Position numbers and translations under genes: made by a program. Shown piece by piece: positions 10,901 through 22,900 of a DNA stretch of 64,000 nt; within the stretch, counting starts at the first letter, position 1, and each line of letters starts with the position of its first letter. The notes beneath the pieces are model-generated. The model saw only the letters and a program-made list of their open reading frames with translations, made no database searches and was not told where the DNA came from. Origin of the DNA: Paratinospora sagittata. Its lineage: Eukaryota > Streptophyta > Magnoliopsida > Ranunculales > Menispermaceae. The stretch covers positions 44,266,241 through 44,330,240 of the forward strand of contig CM069593.1 of NCBI GenBank assembly GCA_035771175.1, given 5' to 3'.

Positions 10901-13900
10901 ATAATCATACATATCAGTTGTTAGCACTATTATTAACGGATTCATTATAGCTTGATTCATAATTCTTCTTCGAAAATCGTCTCTTTCAATGGACTACAGA
11001 GGGTTGCTATTAATATATTCAATATATTGTTGAGTTTGCTGCATCTACTTGACTAAATAGTATAATTCTTGCAAGGATAAGTAATTGTGCTTCCAACCGG
11101 CTGTAGATGTTCACTCTTTAAGCTTCTACACCAATATAATTGCAAAAAAAAAATAGAAAAATCTTTGAAGATGGATTAGCTAGATTTTAGCCCATTATAA
11201 AGTGAATAAACATTTGAAAAAGAAATATGTCCAGTTACATTGAGAAAAAAGTAAAGGAGTAGTCGAGGTTAAGAAAGGACTAATAACAGGGAGAGTAGAG
11301 GATAGGATGATGCATGAAAGCTATGAATAAAGAGGTCTCCCAATAGCCATTCATCCAGGAAACATTTTTTTTAAGGTTTAGAAAATCAAAGCTAGAGGTT
11401 TTTTTTATAAGGACTTCAGGATATCTATGAACAACATAATCATCCAATACAACCTTGATAATCAGACAACCATTATGAATATGAACCAAAGTACAATTAG
11501 CGTATTCGTCTTTCTTGGGCTCTAGTTCCTTGCGTATTGCTAGTGGAATTTCATAAAAGCTCTACCTTTATTATCTAAGATTCGAGGTTGCATGCCATAA
11601 TCGTACATATCAGTTGTTGTTAGCACTATTATTAACGGATTCATTATAACTTGATTCATAATTCTTCTTCAAAAATCGTCTCTTTCAATGGACTACAGAG
11701 GGTTGCTATTAATATATTCAACATATTGTTGAGTCTGCTGCATCTACTTGACTAAATAGTACAATTCTTGCAAGGATAAGTAATTGTGCTTCCAACCGAA
11801 GCACAATTAGCGTATTCGTCTTTCTTGGGCTCTAGTTCCTTGCATATTGTTAGTGAAATTCCATAAAAGCTCTACCTTTATTATCTAAGATTCGAGGCTG
11901 CATGCCATAATCATACATATCAGTTGTTAGCACTATTATTAACGGATTCATTATAGCTTGATTCATAATTCTTCTTCAAAAATCGTCTCTTTCAATGGAC
12001 TACAGAGGGTTGCTATTAATATATTCAATATATTGTTGAGTTTGTTGCATCTACTTGACTAAATAATACAATTCTTGCAAGGATAAGTAATTGTGCTTCC
12101 AACCGGCTGTAGATGTTCACTCTTTAAGCTTCTACACCAATATAATTGCAAAAAAAAAAAAGAAAAATCTTTGAAGATGGATTAGCTAGATTTTAGCCCA
12201 TTATAAAGTGAATAAACATTTGAAAAAGAAATATGTCCAGTTACATTGAGAAAAATGTGAAGGAGTAGTCGAGGTTAAGAGAGGACTAATAACAGGGAGA
12301 GTAGAGGATAGGATGATGCATGAAAGCTATGAATAAAAAAACAAAAATAAATTAAAATATTAAGAAATGTGCAATAAGTTGGGGACTCATATGCTTTGAA
12401 GGCCAAAAATATACTTTCTACTTTAACAGGTAATTTTATTTATAATATTAGTAGCCCATCACTTCATTTGACTTTTTTTCTCCTTATTCTTCATACTCTT
12501 CGACTATAATAACTGTATGATTCAACTATTTGATATATCATATAAACCAAAAACACCATTCAACGAATGAAAGCAAAATTATTCAAAGAACAAAGACTAG
12601 ATCACTCTGAAGAGGCCCTATAATATTACATATGTACACATCAAGAGATAAATAAATAAATAAATAAATTAATAAATGAAGAAATAAAGATAAAAGGGTA
12701 TAAGAAAGGTGTGGTGCTACTGACAGAAGAAGAAAGAGCACACTCCCAACGAAAACAAACCCTTTCTTTAGCTGATGTTGTGTTGTGCTCTCTCTCTCTT
12801 ATGTCAAAACATCTCTCTTTTCCCTTCCCTTCCTCCTTTTCTCTTCACAGGCCACTATATATGACTCTCTCATATTTGTACACAAATACATGCAATGACA
12901 GAAGAGAGAAAGAGCACAACGCAACATCAGCTAAAGAAAGGGTTTGCTTTCGTTGGGAGTGTGCTCTTTCCAGTAGCACCACGTCTTTCTTATGTCATTT
13001 TCTCTTTATTTCTTCATTTTTTTTTTCTCTCTCTTGATGTATACATGTGTAATGTTGTAAGGCCTCTTCAGAGTGATTTGGTCTTTGTTCTTTGAATAAT
13101 GTTGCTTCCATTCGTTGAATGATGTTTTTTGTTTATATGATATACCAAATAGTTGAGTCAGACATTCATCATACATTGATTGTAGTCAAAGAGTATGAAA
13201 AATAAGAGGAAAAAAAGTCAAATGAAGTGATGGGCTACTAATATTATAAATAAAATTACCTGTTAAAGTAGAAAGTATATTTTTGGTCTTCAAAGCAAAT
13301 GAGTCCCCAACTTATTGCACATTTCTTAATATTTTAATTTATTTTTGTTTTTTTTTATTCATTGCTTTCATGCATCATCCTATCCTCTACTCTCCCTGTT
13401 ATTAGTCCTCTCTTAACCTTGACTACTCCTTCACTTTTTTGTCAATGTAACTGGACATATTTCTTTTTCAAATGTTTATTCACTTTATAATGGGCTTTAT
13501 CTAGCTAATCCATCTTCAAAGGTTTTTCTATTTTTTTCTTGCAGTTATATTGGTGTAGAAGCTTAAAGAGTGAACATCTACAGCCGGTTGGAAGTACAAT
13601 TACTTATCCTTGCAAGAATTGTACTATTTAGTCAAGTAGATGCAACAAACTCAACAATATATTGAATATATTAATAGCAACCCTTTGTAGTCCATTGAAA
13701 GAGACGATTTTCAAAGAAGAATTATGAATCAAGCTATAATGAATCCGTTAATAATAGTGCTAACAACTTATATGTATGATTATGACATGCAACCTCGAAT
13801 TTTAGATAATAGAGGTAGAGGTTTTATGGAATTCCACTAGCAATACGCAAGGAACTAGAACCCAAGAAAGACAAATACGCTAATTGTACTTTGGTTCATA

Positions 13901-16900
13901 TTCATAATGGTTGTCTGATTATCAGGGTTGTATTGGATGATTATGTTGTTCATAGATATCCTGAAATCCCTATAAAAAAAACTCTAGCTTTGATTTTCTA
14001 AACCTTAAAAAAAGTGTTTCCTGGATGGCTCTTTCTAGGGTTGCAATTCCTATCAATCTAAATGATCATTCAAGAAGTGAAATTTGTCAAGAAAACAATT
14101 TGGCAAAGCTTGGAATAAAATTGATTGTTCTTTTAACTATGATTGAATAGATAGTTCGTTGGACATATGGCAAAATTAAACTGTACAGGTTTATATTATC
14201 CCTTTACTAGGATATGGGATTTAAAGGTGGTTCATTTTTTGCAGCCTTATTCATGCTTACACAGTTGCTAGAGACATGGAGGAAGCATTATCTTGTGTGA
14301 GGAAAATGAAGGAAGAGGGCATCGAATTGAGCATAGTAACATATAGTATAATTGTGGGGGGATTTGCCAAAATCAAGGATGCTGAGTAAGTGATAAACCA
14401 ACATATTTGGCCTGCCTTTTGTTCTGTAAATATTATATCTCATTACTGTTCTCAAAGGTTTACTGCACTAAGCTCTTTCTCTGCCCCCTATTGATGATCT
14501 TGAGGACCAAAGTATGCATGTGTAAGGTGATAGGTTACTGGCTTTATGCAATGGGTGAAGATGGTGGGTTTTGAATCTTTCAATCATGTTTTGGGAATTT
14601 CCATTTACTTATGCTAATGTGTTTGGCAGCTTTAGATTGTTGATATTGCTATATCGGTCTTCCTAAATCCTAGTAATAATAACAATAGTAGTAGAAGCAG
14701 GGTATATTTTTAGTGACGAAAAATTCCTTACAGTTACTACGACTAGGATTTTGTATATCCTCACAATTTGGATTATTACTATCAAATAATTTTGTTCCAA
14801 ACTTGCATGTTTCAAAATTATTTGACACATTTTTTTAAGGTGGTTTGAACACATACCATAATCTTTGTTAGATGCTCTAGTTGTGAAGAGGGATGTATTG
14901 ACAAATAATGATAACGATAGAGGAAAATGAAGGCAAAAATAATAGTCATAGCAATAATAAGAAAGATACAATTACTTGTAATGTAAGAATACAAATTTAG
15001 TTCTTATAGAATAGAATGGAGAAAGTGGATTCATGTAGCCGATCCCATAGTTGGAAAAAGTTCTTGTTGAAAATGATCTAACAATTTATATGAACCATAT
15101 GCAGGAGTTTGTAAACTCACCCAAAAACTAGCCCTCTGGATGTAGGCAATACAAATTTTTTTGTAATAGTCTCGATTGATTTGGGTTGTTGCATTTTTTT
15201 TCATGGGATTAGTAGTGATTTTTTTTTTTTTTTCATTTAGGTGATAGGCTGGTTTTTTATCTGAGTTTTTCTTTTTGAGTCGCAAAAACATGGTACTTTT
15301 AGATTCTTTTTCATGTTCATTTTGATGACTAAAATGGTGGGTGACTCCATCAAGTAGAATCTTATGATAATAATTTTTTTTTCCCAATGTGATTCTTATT
15401 TCATTTATTTTATTTTGTTTTGTTTTTGCTTTAATTACTTTCAGGGTACTATGAAATAGTCATCAATTTTTACAAAATTGATAAACAGTCAAACAATTAA
15501 AAATTTTCAAAATAATATATTATTTGGTAATTATTTTGGTCTTAAAATTTGCACTTTTGCCCTCATGTAAATTGAGTAAACATTTGGGAATCCGTAATTC
15601 CTTTTATTTCCTTCTTCTTTTTACTCCTTTTGATTCTTTCCTTTGAGTATTTATTTCTTGTATTTTCCTTTTATCTCAACTCCCTATCACATAATTCACA
15701 TAATAGAATGCGGTACAAATTCTTGAATCTGCACTGAACCAAGTAATATTTTGAACCCTTAGCCTACTTCATTACATCAAGCGAAATATAGGATACCACT
15801 GTCTCTTTGGATTCATTGAATTCTGATTATGATTCACCTCCTAGAAATTACATGAATAAGAGTTTCTATTGTAGCCAGTCTCTCTATCTTGTTTGCTCAC
15901 ATACATAGATACACATAATGCATGTGCATTCTTGTGCAGATGTATCAATTTGGATTTACTTGTAAAAGTTTTTGTATCTATTGGGCATGTGCATGGACAG
16001 GAAGTTAAGTTGCAAAAGCTCATGGACTATTCATGCAATGGATTAGTGTTGTTTGAATTAGGGGGCTTGTTAAAGTAGTTAAACTGGACTTGTTCAGTTT
16101 GTGCTAAACATCTTAGTGAGGGAAGTCGCTCCATATTTTAGTTCAGTGGTTTGGATTAGGTAGACACATTTGATATGAATTCGGATGCAAATGACAATCA
16201 TCAGGCTAAGGATTTTATGCACAATAATGAGAATGGATTTTCCATGTTTTCTTACCACTTAGAATTCTGAGACTACTTTTGTTGATTTTCTTAATCAATC
16301 TATGTGTATGTGTCTCGCATTTGTTCATTCACTTTCTGAGTTGGAAGTTAGAGGTCATGCCATTGCTCCACTATTCTTATTTGTTTTTTATCGTAAGTTC
16401 ATAACCAGGCTGCATTTTAGATGAATTAGTCACAAGAGATCTTCAGAATTTTATTTTGTCCTGTGTTTAATTTTGGGAGTATACACTTCTGATGTTTGTT
16501 TTGAGAATCATGAGTTTGATGGAAGAATTTACCAAGTCTCAAATATGTCCTGAATAACTAACTTTTATTGCTTTGGAAGAGCTGCAGATAAATGGTTTAA
16601 GGAGGCGAAAGAGAGGCATACAAATTTGAATGCTATCATATTTGGTAACATAATCTATGCTCATTGGTGAGTACATTTATCAGATGATTGTTTTGTTCTT
16701 TCCTACAATTTCTTTCTTTTTTGTGGATATTATAAAGTGAAAGGGAGTTATGGTGGCTAGTTAGGGGGTAGAATATGTGAATTATACAAATTTTGAAGTT
16801 GATAAATATGTTTGAAGTTGAGCTTTTTGAGCTCTATCTAGGTGCTTTTTATGAATTTGTACTTGCTGTTCTTCTTATTGGCATGTGATTTCGCTGACCC

Positions 16901-19900
16901 TTTCTTTATCAGGAAGAGTATGTTTTGAATACAAAAAAAGAAAAAAGAAAAAAAGAAAAAAAGAAAAAGATATAAAAGGTAACCCAAAATAAGGGATGAA
17001 CAACAATGGAGTTATGGGGAACAAGAAACTGAAAATTTATATTATTCTTATTGAAAATAAGATGTGTGAATTAGTACTTTCAAGTGGTCCAATTTTAAAT
17101 GTACCTCTTCTCAAGTGGATAATGGGATTGAAGTAATCTACTTATCTAAATCAGTTCCTGGCATATAAGTCACTTACATTTGAAAGAAATAGAAACATCA
17201 GCCAGGTTTAAATCCCAAATTGGCATGCCAAGCCTTGTTGAAAAACTATACTGAGAAACAGGATTCCTTGTAGGTAGATCTCTGGGAAACATGTAAGAAT
17301 AATTTATTGAGAAAATCTTGCTACAACTTTAGTATGCAGGTTTAATCATCCCTCCGGTAGTAGCCTTCGCAGTGGCTAATTGTACCATTGTTTGATGCAT
17401 TGTTCTTTTTGGGAAAAGGACTGTAGGAGGAAGCGGGTTTTATGTCAAGCCTAATCCTCTCAGAAGCTGGCTTCTTGAAGTAAATGCCTTTAACAAATCT
17501 TTACCCTCACATTAGAAATTTCCTTTCAACATGCTACAATCATAGGGCATGACCCACCTTGCCTCTCCATGCCATGCTAATATTTTTTTTTTCACCTAAG
17601 CTACTATTGATTGTTTTGATTACATGCTTGGGAACCAACATATTCATTAATTTCATTTACTGAATAAAAGTATTTGATTTTTTGAAATGTTAAAGCCCCC
17701 AGACCACCATGTGTATACCCTATTAACAATATTTTGCAATTGGTATATTTTGGCATCTATTAAAGAAAGCCATTGAAATTTTTTTCCTACTAGAGCCATT
17801 TCTGCTGTCATGTATGTTGTACAAGAGGATAAGAAATGAATGGGGTCCACAGTGGTTTTCCCTATGGTTAGTGTTCTTTCTTAGGTCAAAAGGTTTCATT
17901 TTATTGTTGCTGTCAATAGAACCAAGAACAGATACTAAAAGTTTTTCTATCTTAAGCTTTTCAACAAGGGGTAGGTCCATCCTTCTATTTGAAGCTGATC
18001 CATATCATAAACCTTAAGTAGATTGAAACTTTCCCTAATGCTACATGTTGAGAAACAAGAAAGTTCTGTTTCACCAAGTTTACCATTGACTGGGAAAGTG
18101 CCTCAGAGTAGAGGATACACCCATTGGTTCAGCTGCAAAAAGGAATACTGCATCTTCATTCTTCAACAGGCTGGAAAGGGACTTCATTGCTATATGTAAA
18201 ATCCCCAAGGATGTAATTGATCCCCGTGGTTGACTGTGTCGTGATAAACTTGGTTGTATTCTGGAATGCTGACTGTTGCAGTTATTTTATCTTCACAGCA
18301 ATCTCCTTTGTAGTTTTTTCCATCCTGTAGCGCCCATGATATTCTTTTGACGATGTATCTTGTATTTAATGCAGTCAAACATGTAACATGGTCAGAGCTG
18401 AAGAATTAGTAAGAGAGATGGAAGAAGAAGGGATTGACGCTCCTATTGACATTTATCACACAATGATGGATGGTTATACTAACACTGCTAATGAGGAAAG
18501 GTGTCTTCTTGTGTTTGAAAGGCTTAAGGTATGCACTCTATAGAAAAGCTCCCTTGACCAAGGCTGTAGTGTTGGATCACCTTCGACCTCTATTTTGTGC
18601 TTTATTAAACAAATTGTGACAGTAATTGGTAATGGATTTTGATTATTTTGTTTGTTTTTCAGACTTTTGTCATGTTTTTGTCATTGTTCTTTATTTTTGG
18701 ATTTTCATATTTTATGATTATGAAAAAGAAACGTGAACAAACTCCAGGTCCTACTTTCTTAAATAATGGTGCGTTTATTTATTCCATTTGTTCATAATCA
18801 GAAGAACCTCATCATTGCCAGCTGTGACAAGTCTTATAAGTTTTCATTGTCATTTAGCACTCATCTCCTCATTTAAAGTTGCATGTCTCAGAATGTCAGC
18901 ACACTCATGTTATCCTTCTCTTGCATATAACTTATAAATTAGCATGTATTACAATATATCTTACAGATAATGCTCTTCTAAATTGAAAATAATGACAAGA
19001 AATCTTTTCAAGTTTGCTCAGATAAAAAAGCAGAATATTAACAGCATAGTGTAATATTTAAGATGCTGTCTTCTGCTGCATCTTTCTTTGATAAATAAAT
19101 AATTTTTATGTTTGCTATTCTCCAAAACTGACTTTAACATCCTTGATGACTGTAAGTAGTACTAGTTTACTTGTTGCAAGTTCCATGCATTATTCTTTAA
19201 ATAATGGAAGTCAAGGACCCGAAAGTATAGGGTTTTGAGGATTTCACATTCTTTGTAATTGATGTTGGTAATATGTATTTTGGACTGTCTTCCCATGCAT
19301 ACTGATATTTCGGTGATTGTTGCTCTAGGAATGTGGATTTTCACCTACAGTAATCAGCTACGGGTGTCTTATTAATCTTTACGCAAAGGTATGGGCATCG
19401 CTTTTTGATTTCATTCTTCTCTGACCTCTTCATTGGTACTTACGATTTCTTAGCCAGCTATTTTTATAGTTTCATTCACAATATTGGCAAGTTAGGTATG
19501 CTTGGGCTCTAGTTTCAAGCAATTAATTTTACTGAAACAGAGACAGGCTCAGAACCATGAGATTCTTTTGTTTAACTGTACTCTATATCATCAATCTACC
19601 TATCTATAATATAGCTGATAGGGGTGTGCCCTGGTTGGGTAGGGCTGAATTTGGGCCCGAAACCCACCCAACCTGCATAAATTAGGTGCCCAACCCGTAC
19701 AGGGGTTGGGTCAGTTGAGTTAATCCTTAAACCTATCACAAGCACCCAAAAAAAAAAATCAAATTAAACTGACAGAACTCTTAAATTCTCAAATTTTTTT
19801 ATATTAAAATTGAGTCTAAATACAGATATAAAGAAAACAATAGTTAAAAAAGAAAGGTTGTTGATGAGCCATCGTAAATATTATACAAAGGGGCCTCAAT

Positions 19901-22900
19901 ACTAAGGAGGCTCAAGTACTATATAAGTAGAAACCTGGGCTGTGAGAAGGGGGGAGGAGGGGCCTGAGGGAGCCCCTTCTCTTCCCAGGCTTCTCCACCC
20001 CATCCCACTCTCTTGGAGGACTGGTCTAGGGGCTGAGGTTTTCCTCACAAAGGAATCCCCTTGAGAAATGTTTTTTATATTGTAATATTAATGCATGTGG
20101 TGTATACATCATAATCTACTTACATACAATGTATATATAATTAATAATATATACATATATGTAAATATAATGTTTTTTGAGTTATATATATATATAATTC
20201 TTTTATTTGTTTTGGGCGGGTTGGGTGAATTTTCGATTCAATATTTTGAACTTGAAGGCTGACCTGATTTATGATTTGAATTGCCCGATCAACCCATTCA
20301 CAGCGTTGACAAGCCTAAACCTGATCATGCCGGGCCGAGTTTGTTGGGTTTTCCGGGTCATTGGGTATATGATGCTATCCCCTAATAATGGATATCTTTC
20401 ATATGTAGGCCATATTTAACTTACGATCTTGCAACTGAGTTTTAGGTGCCATGTTATAACATTGTTTACTCAGTACCTTCTGCCTTTTTTTTTTTTAATT
20501 AAAAAGAAAAAAAAAATCTTTTTGATAGAATGCATTGCTCTCAATGCTGTTTTGGATTTGAAAATAGTGTTTGAATGCTACAATCTTGATTTTTTGTTGT
20601 TTCAGATGGGAAAGGTTTCAAAAGCCTTAGATGTTAGCAAAGAAATGGAATCAAGTGGCATAAAACATAACATGAAAACCTATTCAATGTTGATCAATGG
20701 TTTTCTGAAACTAAATGACTGGGCAAATGCGTTTGCTGTTTTTGAGGACGTTGTGAAAGCAGGCTTTAAACCTGATGCTGTGCTGTACAATAATGTGATT
20801 CGAGCATTTTGTGGGATGGGTAACATGGATAGAGCAATACGCACAGTCGAAGAAATGCAAAAGCAGAGACTTAGGCCGACGTCACGGACATTTTTGCCAA
20901 TCATACATGGATTTGCAAAAGTTGGTGATACAAGAAGAGCACTTGATGTTTTCAATATGATGAGGCGGAGTGGATGCATTCCAACTGTTCAAACGTTCAA
21001 TGCATTAATTCTTGGCCTTGTTGAGAAGTGTCAGGTAATTTATTATGGTTAAGATAAAACGCGAGGTTCATGTATTTCGTATTTTAATTTGTTGCGCTGG
21101 AGTGATTTCTTAGTATCTATGATATGTGACATGCATGTGGTTTCCTGTATGACCTTTTACATGTAGACGTATATAACTTGTCTATGCAGTTATGTTCTTG
21201 TTTATTGTTCAGATTTAATCTTTTGATACCCTAAGTAGTTGGGAAAAGGCTTTGTTTGAGAGAGAGAATTTAATCTTGTCATAGTAAACGTAAGAAAATT
21301 TGTGTATATGTGAAGCTTTCATCGTAGATATATCAAAGTTGAAACCACTGACCAAAATGCAAAATGGAAAGAGGATGGCCTTCTTAGCAATGACGTTAGA
21401 TAACTATGTAACATTTTCAACATGCATTTGTTATTGACAGTACAACATTAGTCAAATGATAATCTCAAAAACATGGAAGGGGGAGGGGGAAGGCAAGAGG
21501 GCCATGTAGAAAGACAAAAGCATTTATGTCTGAGAATGTTTTTTTTAGTGTTCATCATCTTCTCTATTTCTCTATTTCTCTATTTTGCTTTATCTACTTG
21601 AACTGTCTCTGCTAAATTTGGTTGCTTATTTGTAGATATCTACATTCTCCCTGCATAAGCAACAGGTTGTATAGACCTCACTTCATGTTTTTATCCTTTT
21701 TTAATGGAAATCTATGATTCTCTGGAGATCTCTGGGTCTGGGATCAGCGAGTATTAGCATTTAGAAGTTTTTGTAGTGAAGATGATGAACTGTTGCAATT
21801 CTGTTGTATAACCTTTCTCCCAAATCTTGCACATCTGGAGAACATCATTTATTGTTGCACTGATTTCAGCTTTTGCAAAATTTTTGGTCAAATTGAAAGT
21901 TAAACAAAAGATCCTTGCAATATATCTCTTCCATATCATAACAACAAATGAACCATAATTTTGGTATGACAATTTTTAACGTCTCAATGGAACCAGCTCT
22001 GAAAAGTATTCTATGTTGTATGTGTGTTTTTGTGTTTCAATTGTCAATGTCCAAGTCTTAATTCATCCATTTATGTTTAATTTAGATGGAGAAGGCTGTG
22101 GAAATATTAGATGAGATGTCCCTAGCTGGAATAACTCCTAATGAGCATACATATACGACAATCATGCATGGCTATGCTTCACTAGGTGATACTGGCAAAG
22201 CTTTTGAATATTTCACAAAAATCAAAGATGAAGGCTTGGAGCTTGACGTGTTCTCTTATGAGGCATTGCTCAAGGCATGTTGCAAGTCAGGCAGGATGCA
22301 AAGTGCTTTAGCTGTGACAAGGGAAATGAGTTTGAAAAATATTCCAAGAAACACCTTTGTCTATAACATATTAATTGACGGGTATGGACAGTTTTATGAT
22401 CCTGCAATACAATTCATATTTTGTCAGAGGCTTTCTGTATGCTTATAGAATTGCACGGTAAATGCTTCTAGTTTCTGTATCCGGTTATCTTCTGATTTCT
22501 GCTAATAATTAGGTAGTTTTATCCTGTAGATGGGCTCGAAGAGGAGATGTCTGGGAGGCTGCTGACTTGATGCAACAAATGAAGCAAGATGGAGTTCTTC
22601 CTGATATCCGTACTTATACATCTTTTATAAATGCGTGTTGCAAAGCTGGAGACATGCCGGTGATGATTTAACAATCAATTTATTTCTGATGATAACTCCC
22701 AGTTCTTTTCACAGTTCATTTTTTTTACTAGTATTTCTTTTTTTACGCAGAGAGCAACAAAAACAATTGGGGAAATGAAAGCAGTTGGGGTGGAAGCTAA
22801 TGTAAAAACTTATACCACATTAATCCATGGGTGGGCCCGTGCTTCCCTGCCAGAGAAGGCATTAAAATGTTTCGAAGATATGAAGCTGTCTGGCTTAAAA

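Larger units (their letters stand above)
10030..14130. repeat. Large inverted repeat in PPR4 intron 2 (arms about 10030-12806 and 12896-14130)
   Basis: Blocks in the left arm recur in reverse order and complement in the right arm. Examples: ttgatataggaattgcaaccc-type sequence at 10105-10124 against 14038-14065; ccattcatccaggaaacac at 10341-10359 against 14010-14028; aataacagggagagtagagg at 12288-12307 against 13390-13410; attcaacgaatgaaagca at 12557-12574 against 13110-13127. The spacer at the centre is about 90 bp. The left arm is longer because one segment is tandemly duplicated. Identity looks high near the centre and lower outward. Lying inside an intron, the repeat is expected to be in the PPR4 primary transcript and could fold on itself. 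Confidence 0.85.

Noticed and set aside
12711..13037. 108-codon open frame across the hairpins
   Set aside because: It is the translation of the inverted repeat itself, low in complexity, with no family resemblance.
17653..17980. Overlapping minus-strand frames in PPR4 intron 4 as a retroelement
   Set aside because: Similarity to retroelement proteins was too vague to assign a family.
20429..20605. Upstream extension of PPR4 exon 7 from an ATG at 20429
   Set aside because: The added residues come from intron sequence before a clear ttgtttcag acceptor; the PPR pattern starts at 20606.
22382..22448. Read-through of PPR4 exon 8 to a stop at 22448
   Set aside because: Splicing at 22381 to 22530 restores the conserved DGWARRGDV sequence; the extension is intronic.
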